In this document: one piece after another, positions 50,160-58,221 of the stretch
How positions within the stretch are numbered: the stretch's first letter is position 1
Layout of the letters: each line of letters begins with the position of its first letter
NCBI GenBank assembly: GCA_964398915.1
Contig: CAYNOR010000003.1
Coordinates: forward strand, 124,001-188,000
Source of the DNA: Tichowtungia sp964398915
GTDB taxonomy: Bacteria > Verrucomicrobiota > Kiritimatiellia > Kiritimatiellales > Tichowtungiaceae
DNA: 64,000 nt
Direction of reading: 5' to 3'
The notes under the pieces: model-generated
The model's database searches: none
Told to the model about the DNA's origin: nothing
What the model saw: only the letters and a program-made list of their open reading frames with translations
Program-made: the position numbers and the translations under genes

Positions 50160-51308
50160 ATGTACTCAAGATTACTTAATACTCCGGCTCAGTCCGTCCT
50201 TCTTTTGGGGCCGCGCGGCGTTGGTAAATCAACTTGGATTAAGGAAAGATTTCCCGATGCTGAGGTTTACGACCTGTTAAACTCCCGTGAAGCTTTACGT
50301 TTGGAAAGGGATCCTCATCGGCTTTTCGAAGAACTGCAAACCTGCTCACCAACCCGGTGGATTGTTTTGGATGAAGTTCAACGTGTTCCTGCATTGCTTA
50401 ATGAGGTTCATGCGTTGATGGAACGCTTTGGACTCCGGTTTGTTCTTTGCGGTTCCAGCGCCAGAAAACTTAAACGCTCCGGCGCAAACCTGCTCGCCGG
50501 CCGGGCGCAGATGGTTCATCTTTTCCCTCTCGTTTCCGCAGAACTTGGCACCGCATTTGACCTGTCCAAGGCGTTGGTTCAGGGGACACTGCCTCTCTCG
50601 GTTGCGGGCGACGATCCTGTCGGGTTTTTAACAACCTATGCGGAAGTCTATCTAAACGAAGAGATACGGGCGGAAGCGCTCACCCGGAATGCCGGTGCCT
50701 TCGGCCGCTTTCTCGAAGTCGCGGCACGGCAGAACGGACAGGTGACAAACCTGTCTAATATTTCCCGCGAGGCGGCTGTGGGGCGGTCAACCGTGCAGAA
50801 TTACTTTGATATTCTGGTGGATACGCTGATTGGATACTGGGTTCATCCGTGGAAATTAAAACGCAGCACGAAACAGGTTGCCCATCCGAAATTTTATCTC
50901 TTTGATACCGGTGTTGCGCGGGCGCTTTCGGGCCGTTCGCCTTATCCGCCGACTCCGGAAGAGGCCGGGCCTTTGCTGGAAACGCTGATATTTAATGAAG
51001 TACGGGCGTTTATTGAGTATAACCAGTTGCGTTATCCGGTAAACTTCTGGCGGAATTATGACGGAACTGAAGTGGATTTACTTTGCGAGATTAAAGAAGG
51101 TTTTGCCGCGGTGGAAATTAAAGCTTCCGGAATCTGGCAGAAAAAATTTCTCGGCGGACTGCATCGGTTGAGAACGGAGCTCGCCCCGAAAAATGTGAAC
51201 CTGTATGGTGTGTATATGGGGGATCGCCGGGCGCTGGTTGATGATGTAACGGTGCTTCCCGTAAGAGAATTTTTGACTATGCTGTGGAACGGAGAAATCA
51301 TCCGATAA
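50160..51308 (+). CDS. DUF4143/AAA_14 ATPase (mobile-type)
   Basis: A 382-residue P-loop ATPase of the AAA_14/DUF4143 group. Walker A is GPRGVGKS near 17-24, Walker B IVLDEVQRVP, and the C-terminal DUF4143 half has VEIKAS preceded by EVDLLCE, a nuclease-like D/ExK arrangement. Such genes are common as scattered accessory genes; their function is uncertain. It interrupts the kdsB-kdsA order, carries its own promoter and is flanked by duplicated pieces of both genes, so it was inserted. Confidence 0.9.
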   Translation: MYSRLLNTPAQSVLLLGPRGVGKSTWIKERFPDAEVYDLLNSREALRLERDPHRLFEELQTCSPTRWIVLDEVQRVPALLNEVHALMERFGLRFVLCGSSARKLKRSGANLLAGRAQMVHLFPLVSAELGTAFDLSKALVQGTLPLSVAGDDPVGFLTTYAEVYLNEEIRAEALTRNAGAFGRFLEVAARQNGQVTNLSNISREAAVGRSTVQNYFDILVDTLIGYWVHPWKLKRSTKQVAHPKFYLFDTGVARALSGRSPYPPTPEEAGPLLETLIFNEVRAFIEYNQLRYPVNFWRNYDGTEVDLLCEIKEGFAAVEIKASGIWQKKFLGGLHRLRTELAPKNVNLYGVYMGDRRALVDDVTVLPVREFLTMLWNGEIIR

Positions 51309-51353
51309 AGGATAGGAATGAAGAATTTCGGTACTGAACCGTTGTGCAGGTTG

Positions 51354-51464
51354 ATCGTCGGCTGCCGGATGAACGTTTTGCAGGTCGAAGATGTCGGCGT
51401 CGGCGTCGACACGCCGGAAGATATTTTGAAGGTTGAGGCCATCCTCGCTTTGGGAAGGAATTAA
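51354..51464 (+). pseudogene. kdsB 3'-end remnant
   Basis: The frame from ATC 51354 to TAA 51462 encodes VGCRMNVLQVEDVGVGVD, then TPEDILKVEAIL, nearly identical to the end of kdsB. By eye 88 bp align with 50012-50099 at about 86% identity. It is the displaced or donor tail of a kdsB gene. Confidence 0.85.
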
Positions 51465-51494
51465 ATTATAGGGATATGAGGCAAGTGATCGAGT

Positions 51495-51527
51495 TTTAAC
51501 GGAGAAAACGGAATGACTAAATTGGTG
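51495..51527 (+). pseudogene. kdsA start-region remnant
   Basis: TTTTAACGGAGAAAACGGA followed by ATGACTAAATTGGTG matches the true kdsA ribosome site and first codons (51699-51713) at 27 of 33 positions. It stops where the hairpin element begins. Confidence 0.65.
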
Positions 51528-51598
51528 GAGCACGATCGCCGAGCGTGCTTTGCTTGTCCGCCGCAGGAGGAAACGCGCCCGGCGGTCGCGTTCCACCA
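51523..51598. repeat. 76-nt hairpin element in the duplicated kdsA start
   Basis: 25-nt arms at 51523-51547 and 51574-51598 pair at 20 Watson-Crick and 3 G-T positions, with a 26-nt loop. The arm sequence begins TGGTGGAGCACGATCGCCG. It is not a terminator (no T-run) and resembles a REP/MITE-type insertion. Confidence 0.7.
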
Positions 51599-51698
51599 GA
51601 ATCGGAAAACAATTCGCGCAGATTGGCGGGATTAGCGATCCAGAAAGAGGCGGATCACAGATTACGCGAATGAACACGAATTTAAGGGAGAGCAGGCA

Positions 51699-52514
51699 AT
51701 GACTAAAGTGGTGAATGTGAACGGGGTGAAGTTTGGCGGGAAGAATCCGCTGGCGCTGATTGCGGGGCCGTGCGTGATTGAGAGCCGCGAAGGGTGCATG
51801 GCGATTGCTGAGTTGCTGGTGAAGATGGCGAAGAAGCTGAACATCCCGCTGGTGTTTAAGGCGTCGTATGATAAAGCCAATCGTACGTCGATCAAGGCCT
51901 ATCGCGGGCCGGGCATTGCCAAAGGCCTCGAGATTCTGGCTGAGATTAAGGCGAAGTACAATGTGCCGGTGCTGACGGATGTCCATAGCATCGAGGAAAT
52001 CCATATTGCTTCCCAAGTGGTGGATATTATTCAGCTTCCGGCGTTTTTGATCCGGCAGACCGATCTGGTGGTGGCGGCCGGTGAAAGCGGCGCGGTGGTG
52101 AATGTGAAGAAGGCGCAGTTTCTCGCTCCGTGGGATATGAAGAATGTGGTGAAGAAGCTCGAGGAGACCGGCAATACGAAGATTATGCTGACGGAGCGCG
52201 GCGCGTCGTTCGGTTACAATACACTGGTGGCCGATATGCGCAGTCTGGTGATCATGCGCGAGATGGGGTATCCGGTGATTTTTGATGCGACGCATTCGGT
52301 GCAGTCTCCCGGCGGGAAGGGCGATTCGTCCGGCGGCGACGGACGCTTTGCTCCGTATCTCGCGAAGGCCGCGGTGGCGGTCGGGGTGGACGGGCTGTTT
52401 ATTGAAACGCATCCCGATCCATCAAAGGCGCTGTCCGATGGTCCAAATATGATTCCGACGGGCGAGCTTCCCGGTCTTTGGAAAAAACTGAACGCGATTA
52501 ACGAGGTGAAATGA
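51699..52514 (+). CDS. kdsA: Kdo-8-phosphate synthase
   Basis: KdsA joins arabinose-5-phosphate and PEP to form Kdo-8-P. 271 residues: LIAGPCVIESRE, LVFKASYDKANRTS, RGPGIAKGLEIL, LTDVHSIEEI and DATHSVQSPGG. A metal-type Cys (APC...GPCVIES) and KANRTS motif fit KdsA. GGGAGAG precedes ATG 51699. The stop overlaps lptC (ATGA). Confidence 0.96.
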   Translation: MTKVVNVNGVKFGGKNPLALIAGPCVIESREGCMAIAELLVKMAKKLNIPLVFKASYDKANRTSIKAYRGPGIAKGLEILAEIKAKYNVPVLTDVHSIEEIHIASQVVDIIQLPAFLIRQTDLVVAAGESGAVVNVKKAQFLAPWDMKNVVKKLEETGNTKIMLTERGASFGYNTLVADMRSLVIMREMGYPVIFDATHSVQSPGGKGDSSGGDGRFAPYLAKAAVAVGVDGLFIETHPDPSKALSDGPNMIPTGELPGLWKKLNAINEVK

Positions 52515-53212
52515 AGACGGGATACGAGTGTCGAGTGGCGGGTGGCGGGTGGCGGTTGTTGAGAGCCTGCCCCGCTTTGTTTAATGCTGTGGCGATCAGT
52601 GTTCTGTGGGTGGCGGCCTGTGCACAGGCACAGGAAACGGGAATGGAAATGTCCGGATTCCGGGTGCCGGAATATGACGCTAAGGGCAATATGACGGCGC
52701 AGCTTTTCGGCCAGCATGCCGAGGTGGGTATAGATAATGAAGTGCGGATTGATCAGTTACGCATCGAGTTTTACCAGAACGGTACAACGTTTGCGACGGT
52801 TGAGTCGCCCTTCTGTTTTTATAATTCGCAAAAGAGGGTGGCGCATTCTGACGCGGTGGTTACTGCCGTTGCAGATAAAGTCAGAATGGAAGGTCGCGGG
52901 TTTGAGTGGGATCCGGCTTCGCACAGCGTACGGATTTTTAACGAGGTTTACGTGGTTGTTGAGAATGCAGGCAGGGTGACAGGCTCTATACTTTCCAGTG
53001 GAGTTGCAACGACTGGAGGGGTGGTTACGATTACTTCCAGAGAGCTGTTTCTTGATTACACTGCAAAAATGGTGCAGTTTGAAAAAGAAGTATGCGTGGT
53101 AAATGATGACGGAACCGAGATGAACTGCGAAAAACTGAAAATCCCGCTAGGGGAAGGCCGGGGGGCTGAGTTTTTTTCAATGTCTGAAATAACGGAACCG
53201 GTTGCCGAGTAA
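52511..53212 (+). CDS. lptC: LptC-like LPS export protein
   Basis: A 233-residue periplasmic protein anchored by an N-terminal helix (FNAVAISVLWVAACAQA). The LptC-type segment MSGFRVPEYDAKGNMTAQLFGQ is followed by beta strands (FYQNGTTFATVESPFCFY). LptC takes LPS from LptBFG and passes it to LptA. A heptamer array at 52521-52555 codes residues about 4-15 (YECRVAGGG). The next gene repeats the same opening pattern, so an ancestral duplication of LptC/LptA is likely. Confidence 0.78.
   Translation: MKTGYECRVAGGGWRLLRACPALFNAVAISVLWVAACAQAQETGMEMSGFRVPEYDAKGNMTAQLFGQHAEVGIDNEVRIDQLRIEFYQNGTTFATVESPFCFYNSQKRVAHSDAVVTAVADKVRMEGRGFEWDPASHSVRIFNEVYVVVENAGRVTGSILSSGVATTGGVVTITSRELFLDYTAKMVQFEKEVCVVNDDGTEMNCEKLKIPLGEGRGAEFFSMSEITEPVAE
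52521..52555. repeat. Heptamer array at the lptC start
   Basis: GATACGA, GTGTCGA and three GTGGCGG units in phase, coding the N-region of the LptC signal anchor. Confidence 0.75.
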
Positions 53213-53216
53213 TGTT

Positions 53217-54080
53217 ATGAAAAAAAACTGTAAAATCTGGAAATACGCGGCTGGCCTTCTGCTTCTGCCGGTTCCTGTCGTGCAGGCGCAGATGACCGGC
53301 GTCGAAATATCCGCGTTTCGTGTCCCCGAGTATGACGCACAGGGTGTAATGACTTCCCAGCTTTTCGGTGATCGTGCCGAGGTCGGGGAGGATAATGTGG
53401 TCAATATTACCGGACTGCGCATTGAGTTTTATAAGGGAAGCAATACGATGATGAAGGTGTCTTCGCCTTATTGTTTTTATAATCAGAAAACACGGGAAGC
53501 CCATTCGGATGCGCCGGTCGCTGCCGATATGGATAAACTGCATGTGCGAGGAGAGGGCTTTTCCTTGAAGCCGGGGGACAGCACGGTGCGGATTCTGAAC
53601 AGCAGTGAGGTGACGATCGAAGATATGATGCAGAAGGTGAAGGCTGATACGCCGTTAACCGGTGACCGCGGGACGAATGCGGTGACGGTTATTACGTCCA
53701 AGGAGCTTTTCCTCGATCAGAAAGCCAAAAAGGTTCGTTTTGAGCAGAATGTTCACGTTCAGGATCCTAAGATGGTTATGGATTGCGGTACGCTGGAGGT
53801 ACGATTCGGTGAAAAGAATGAAATTAACTGGATCGAGGCTTTGACCGGCGTTAAAATCTTAAGCGAAGGGCGGGAAGCAAGTTCAGGAAAGGCTACTTAT
53901 GATGTTAAGACCGATGAGTTTATGCTGGAGGATAAGCCGGTTTTGAAGGATGGAAAGAACACGTTATTTGGAGATCGAGTCCGGTTCTGGCGCGCCAGTG
54001 GAAGAATGGTGTGTGAGCCGCAGGCGCGTTTGATTATTCATCCTGATAAGGCCATAAAAACTGATTTTTTTGAGAGATAA
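53217..54080 (+). CDS. lptA: LptA/OstA-like LPS transport protein
   Basis: A 287-residue exported protein (MKKNCKIWKYAAGLLLLPVPVVQA). An LptC-like opening (ISAFRVPEYDAQGVMTSQLFGD) is followed by a C-terminal OstA-type beta repeat (GKATYDVKTDEFMLEDKPVL, NTLFGDRVRFWRASGRM). The mix suggests a fused LptC-LptA bridge. ATG 53217 starts the signal peptide. It lies 2 bp before lptB. Confidence 0.78.
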   Translation: MKKNCKIWKYAAGLLLLPVPVVQAQMTGVEISAFRVPEYDAQGVMTSQLFGDRAEVGEDNVVNITGLRIEFYKGSNTMMKVSSPYCFYNQKTREAHSDAPVAADMDKLHVRGEGFSLKPGDSTVRILNSSEVTIEDMMQKVKADTPLTGDRGTNAVTVITSKELFLDQKAKKVRFEQNVHVQDPKMVMDCGTLEVRFGEKNEINWIEALTGVKILSEGREASSGKATYDVKTDEFMLEDKPVLKDGKNTLFGDRVRFWRASGRMVCEPQARLIIHPDKAIKTDFFER

Positions 54081-54082
54081 AA

Positions 54083-54814
54083 ATGGAAGAAACCTATTTG
54101 ATTCGAACAGAGAACCTCGTCAAGAGCTACCGTGGGAAAAAAGTAGTCAATGGGGTGGATATAAATGTGCGACCCGGTGAGATTGTCGGATTGCTCGGGC
54201 CGAACGGAGCCGGCAAGACGACGACTTTTTACATGGTCGTTGGGTTGGTTCATCCGACGGAAGGAAAGGTTTTTTTCAAGGATCGCAATGTTTCCAAGGT
54301 TCCCATGTACAAACGGGCCCGCATGGGCTTAGGCTATCTTTCACAGGAACCCTCTATCTTTCGTAAGCTCACGGTGCAGGAAAACGTGATGGCTATTCTG
54401 GAAACGCTTCCGATTTCAGGTCGTGAACGCCGCGAGCGGCTGGATTTTCTGCTTAATGAACTCAAGATAGCCCACCTGGCTAAACAGCGGGCCTATACGC
54501 TTTCCGGCGGCGAGCGCCGCCGGTTGGAAATCACCCGTGCGCTGGTGACTAATCCGTCGCTGATTCTCCTCGATGAACCGTTCAGCGGGGTTGATCCGCT
54601 GGCGGTTTACGAAGTGCAGGAGATTATTAAAGATCTGCGTGCGAAGGGTCTTGGGGTGCTCATTACGGACCACAACGTGCGCGAGACGCTGGCGGTGGTG
54701 GACCGCGCTTATCTGATGTGCGAAGGCAAGGTGCTTCGCGAAGGTGCCAGTTCATTTTTGGTTAATGACGAGATGAGTCGCGAACTTTATCTGGGTCCGC
54801 GGTTCAGTATGTAA
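54083..54814 (+). CDS. lptB: LPS export ABC transporter ATPase
   Basis: LptB powers LPS extraction with LptFG. 243 residues: Walker A GPNGAGKTT, Q-loop LSQEPSIFRKLTV, ABC signature LSGGERRRLEITRAL and Walker B LILLDEPFSGVDP. The switch His is in ITDHNVRETL. lptF/G are not in the window. Upstream two genes supply LptC and LptA. Confidence 0.96.
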   Translation: MEETYLIRTENLVKSYRGKKVVNGVDINVRPGEIVGLLGPNGAGKTTTFYMVVGLVHPTEGKVFFKDRNVSKVPMYKRARMGLGYLSQEPSIFRKLTVQENVMAILETLPISGRERRERLDFLLNELKIAHLAKQRAYTLSGGERRRLEITRALVTNPSLILLDEPFSGVDPLAVYEVQEIIKDLRAKGLGVLITDHNVRETLAVVDRAYLMCEGKVLREGASSFLVNDEMSRELYLGPRFSM

Positions 54815-54832
54815 CAGGGAAAGGAGCAATCC

Positions 54833-55138
54833 ATGCAGGTACATATCACAGGACGACATGTAGAAGTAACGGAAGCAGTCCGGGGACATATCTATGACAA
54901 GGTGGAACGTACGCTGGTCGATGTTCCGCGTATTGAAGATGTGCGCGTAGTGCTCGATCTGCAGAAACGTGAATATTTTGCTGAGGTTCTGGTGCAGGGA
55001 AAACATATTCATGTGGAAGGAAAATCTTCTTCTGAAAACCTGTACACATCGATTGATGAAGCGCTCGAAAAGGCCGAACACCAACTGCGCAAATTGCGTC
55101 AGAAGGTGCAGGACCATCACCATCATCCAGAGCGCTGA
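54833..55138 (+). CDS. hpf: Ribosome hibernation promoting factor (short HPF)
   Basis: A 101-residue short-form HPF/RaiA that binds the 30S A/P region and promotes 100S dimers in stationary phase. It begins MQVHITGRHVEVTEAVRGHI and has VRVVLDLQKREYFAEVLV. The C-terminus is histidine-rich (DHHHHPER). The lptB-hpf order mirrors the proteobacterial lptB-rpoN-hpf arrangement, but rpoN is absent here. Confidence 0.93.
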   Translation: MQVHITGRHVEVTEAVRGHIYDKVERTLVDVPRIEDVRVVLDLQKREYFAEVLVQGKHIHVEGKSSSENLYTSIDEALEKAEHQLRKLRQKVQDHHHHPER

Positions 55139-55153
55139 GAGGAGTCTGACGCT

Positions 55154-56089
55154 GTGGCGATTACACTGAAAGAACTGCTTGAGTCCGGAGCAGGCCGCCT
55201 GTCCCTCGAACTGATATGGGGCGAAGGGCGTTTGAACCGGGAGATTGAGGAAAAAGCCCTCAATCGGCCCGGTCTTGCGTTGACCGGGTTTTTTCAGTAT
55301 TTCGCGCAGCGTCGGTTGCAGGTTTTCGGGTTGGCCGAATTTACTTATCTCAAGAGTTTGAGTTCTGAAGAGCGCGTGGCCCGGTTACGAGAAATGTTTG
55401 AAAAAAACGTTCCGGGTGTGATCATTTCCAGAAACCGTAATCCGTTGCCGGAGATTCGGACGCTTGCTGAAGAATACGGAACCCCGTTGTTTCGCACCAC
55501 GATGATCACCAGTCACTTTATCAATGAGTGCACACTGGTACTGGAGGAATTGACGGCGCCACACGAACGTTTTCAAGGCACTATGCTTGAAATTATGGGC
55601 ATTGGCGTTCTGCTTCAGGGACAGGCAGGAATCGGTAAGAGCGAAACCGCACTTTCTTTGATCGGACGGGGATACAGTCTGGTTGCAGATGATGTGACGG
55701 AGATGGTTCGTACCGGCGGACGTGTCATGGGGTTTGCCCATGAATTAACGCGGTATCACATGGAGATACGGGGCGTTGGAATTGTTCATGTTCCCAGCCT
55801 TTTCGGTGTATCGGCGATCCGGCGCGACGCAATGCTTGATATCGTGATCAATTTACATTCTTACAAAAATGATGCCGATGAAGATCGAACGGGTATTCAG
55901 CCCGGTGAAATCGAAGTGCTGGGAATCAAATTCCCTTATTTTTCATTACCGGTCAGCCCCGGACGCGATATGGCAAATATTGTTGAAACGACCGCATTAA
56001 ACTATAAACTCAAATTGCTGGGTCATGATGCAGCTAAAGAGCTGGATGAAAAAGTAATTGGAACCTTTCTTCGCAAGGCGGGTAAATGA
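55154..56089 (+). CDS. hprK: HPr kinase/phosphorylase
   Basis: HprK phosphorylates HPr on serine and removes the phosphate. 311 residues: Walker A GQAGIGKSETALSL near 155-168, VADDVTEM, and the signature ELTRYHMEIRGVGIVHVPSLFG. GTG 55154 follows AGGAG. Overlaps ptsH by 4 nt. It regulates carbon flux or other pathways through HPr; no sugar EII is present here. Confidence 0.95.
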   Translation: MAITLKELLESGAGRLSLELIWGEGRLNREIEEKALNRPGLALTGFFQYFAQRRLQVFGLAEFTYLKSLSSEERVARLREMFEKNVPGVIISRNRNPLPEIRTLAEEYGTPLFRTTMITSHFINECTLVLEELTAPHERFQGTMLEIMGIGVLLQGQAGIGKSETALSLIGRGYSLVADDVTEMVRTGGRVMGFAHELTRYHMEIRGVGIVHVPSLFGVSAIRRDAMLDIVINLHSYKNDADEDRTGIQPGEIEVLGIKFPYFSLPVSPGRDMANIVETTALNYKLKLLGHDAAKELDEKVIGTFLRKAGK

Positions 56090-56370
56090 TGGCTGAAGCG
56101 CGAAACATATCACGTGAGTTTGAGGTGCTGAACAAGTATGGCATTCATGCCCGGCCCGCTGCGTTACTGGTTAAGGCGGCAAGCCGGTTCGCCTGCGATA
56201 TTTTTATTGGCCGCGACGGGGAGGAAGTCTCCGCCAAAAGCATCATGGGATTGCTTACCATTGAGGGACATCAAGGAGCTCTGCTTGTAGTACGCGCTGT
56301 CGGCGAAAATGCGGAAGAGGCTCTGTCAGAAATCGCTTCGCTCTTTGAGAATAAATTTTTCGAGGAGTAA
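56086..56370 (+). CDS. ptsH: PTS phosphocarrier HPr
   Basis: A 94-residue HPr: His21 in GIHARPAALLV receives phosphate from EI and Ser52 in AKSIMGLL is the HprK target. The start overlaps the hprK stop (ATGATG), leaving two methionines as possible starts. It sits between its kinase and EI. Confidence 0.96.
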   Translation: MMAEARNISREFEVLNKYGIHARPAALLVKAASRFACDIFIGRDGEEVSAKSIMGLLTIEGHQGALLVVRAVGENAEEALSEIASLFENKFFEE

Positions 56371-56374
56371 ACAT

Positions 56375-58156
56375 ATGTCATACCCGCCCCACGAACCCGC
56401 TGGCGAACTCGTCTTGCAGGGAATCGGGGTGTCGCCCGGTATAGCCGTTGGGGAAGCGGTGGTTCTCCTGCGTGAAGGGAATGCAGTCCCTGAGTGTGTA
56501 ATCAACGATGTGGATGTGCCGCTCGAAATCACCCGCTTCGAAGAAGCACTCATTAAGACGCGGCATCAAATTGCAGGAATTCAGCGCAAAGCTGCTGCGG
56601 CACTCGGGGAGAAACATGCCAGTATCTTCGACGCACATTTGCTCGTGGTGGATGATCGTTACTTTGTCGAGGAGGTTATCCGTGATCTGCGTGCAAAACA
56701 CCGGAATGTCGAATCGGTTCTCAGTGATGTGGCCGGGCGCTACATTGAAATGGTAGCCCATGTTGAAGATGACTATTTGCGTGAACGCGCTGCTGATGTG
56801 CGTGATGTGATCCGTCGCATTGCAAAAAATCTTAACGGTGAACCGATCGATCGCATGGATCAGCTCGATCGGCCCTGTATTGCTGTGGCGCACGACTTTT
56901 CACCGTCTGATACGGCCGGTATGGATCGCCGTATCGTGCATGCATTGATTGCCGATATGGGCAGCGCCACGTCCCATGCCGCCATCATGGCTCGCGCGCT
57001 TGAAGTACCGGCAGTGGTCGGATTACGCGATGTCAGCGAACAGATCTGCTCCGGTGAGACCGTTCTGGTTGACGGCAGTAAAGGACTGGTTGTTATCCGT
57101 CCTGCTTCCGGACGCCTGCTGGCCTATGCGCAAAAGGCCGAAGAGCAGAAAATGATCCTCTGCGGGCTCGAAACCTCGAAAGATAAGCCGCCCGAAACGA
57201 AAGACGGTCATCACGTGCCTATCTCGGCCAACGTCGAACTTCCGGCAGAAATTGCCGGTATCCGGAAATGCGGAGCCAAAGGGATCGGCCTTTTTCGCAC
57301 GGAGTTTCTTTTTCTTGGCGAGAACGGGGTGCCCGATGAAGAGGAGCAGACCCGTGTTTACAGTGAAGCGGCCGATCAGTGCGCGCCGGATCCGGTAATT
57401 ATCCGGACGCTCGATCTTGGTGGAGATAAATTCTCTTCCACTTTAAAAACTGATCCGGGAAACAACCCGTTTCTCGGCTTACGGGCTCTTCGCTTCTGTT
57501 TAGCCAATCGCCCGTTTTTTAAAGTGCAGCTGCGTGCCATTCTGCGTGCGGCGGCAGGCCGGAATATTTCGGTAATGTATCCGATGGTCAGTTGTTTGTG
57601 TGAAGTTGCTGAGGCAGCTGCTGTTCTGAGCGAGTGCCGGAGCGAATTGCTGGAAGCGGGGCTCCCGTGTGCAGAGAAATTGCCGGTTGGCGTTATGATC
57701 GAGATCCCTTCCGCTGCACTCACAGCAGATCTTATTGCGCCGCATGTGGATTTTTTCAGTATCGGTACCAACGATTTAATTCAGTATACGCTGGCGGTTG
57801 ATCGTGCGAACGAACAGGTGGCTCATCTCTATAAACCGACTCATATTTCTGTTCTTAAACTGATTCAGCAGGTTGTTTTAGCGGGGCATGCTGCTCGTAT
57901 TCCGGTTTCGGTCTGCGGCCAGATGGCCGCCACTCCGGAGCTGGTACCGTTGCTGATCGGGCTCGGAGTTGATCGTTTGAGCATCAGCCCGCCTTCGGTG
58001 CCCATGATCAAGGAAGTTATCCGCGATTTACATTACGCTGAATGCCGCGAACTGGCTGAATGTGCCATGCAGCACCGTACGGCAGAAGATATTCTTGCCC
58101 GGTGCCGAGACCTGTTGAAAAAAACATCGCCGGAAATTCTTGAGTTGATCAGTTGA
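56375..58156 (+). CDS. ptsI: PTS enzyme I
   Basis: EI transfers phosphate from PEP to HPr. 593 residues: N-domain GIGVSPGIAVGEAV, phospho-His near 201 in GSATSHAAIMARALEVPAVVG, and the PEP-binding barrel GLFRTEFLFL, IGTNDLIQYTL with the active Cys in PVSVCGQMA. GAGGAG is 7 nt before ATG 56375; the longer frame overlaps ptsH. Confidence 0.96.
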   Translation: MSYPPHEPAGELVLQGIGVSPGIAVGEAVVLLREGNAVPECVINDVDVPLEITRFEEALIKTRHQIAGIQRKAAAALGEKHASIFDAHLLVVDDRYFVEEVIRDLRAKHRNVESVLSDVAGRYIEMVAHVEDDYLRERAADVRDVIRRIAKNLNGEPIDRMDQLDRPCIAVAHDFSPSDTAGMDRRIVHALIADMGSATSHAAIMARALEVPAVVGLRDVSEQICSGETVLVDGSKGLVVIRPASGRLLAYAQKAEEQKMILCGLETSKDKPPETKDGHHVPISANVELPAEIAGIRKCGAKGIGLFRTEFLFLGENGVPDEEEQTRVYSEAADQCAPDPVIIRTLDLGGDKFSSTLKTDPGNNPFLGLRALRFCLANRPFFKVQLRAILRAAAGRNISVMYPMVSCLCEVAEAAAVLSECRSELLEAGLPCAEKLPVGVMIEIPSAALTADLIAPHVDFFSIGTNDLIQYTLAVDRANEQVAHLYKPTHISVLKLIQQVVLAGHAARIPVSVCGQMAATPELVPLLIGLGVDRLSISPPSVPMIKEVIRDLHYAECRELAECAMQHRTAEDILARCRDLLKKTSPEILELIS

Positions 58157-58221
58157 AGCGGGTACATTATCTAAAAATTCATCCATCCGGATAAACGAAT
58201 TGATAGAGAGGACCCCGCACT

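Noticed and set aside
58157..58221. SAM riboswitch before metK
   Set aside because: Only 65 bp and no conserved riboswitch core seen.
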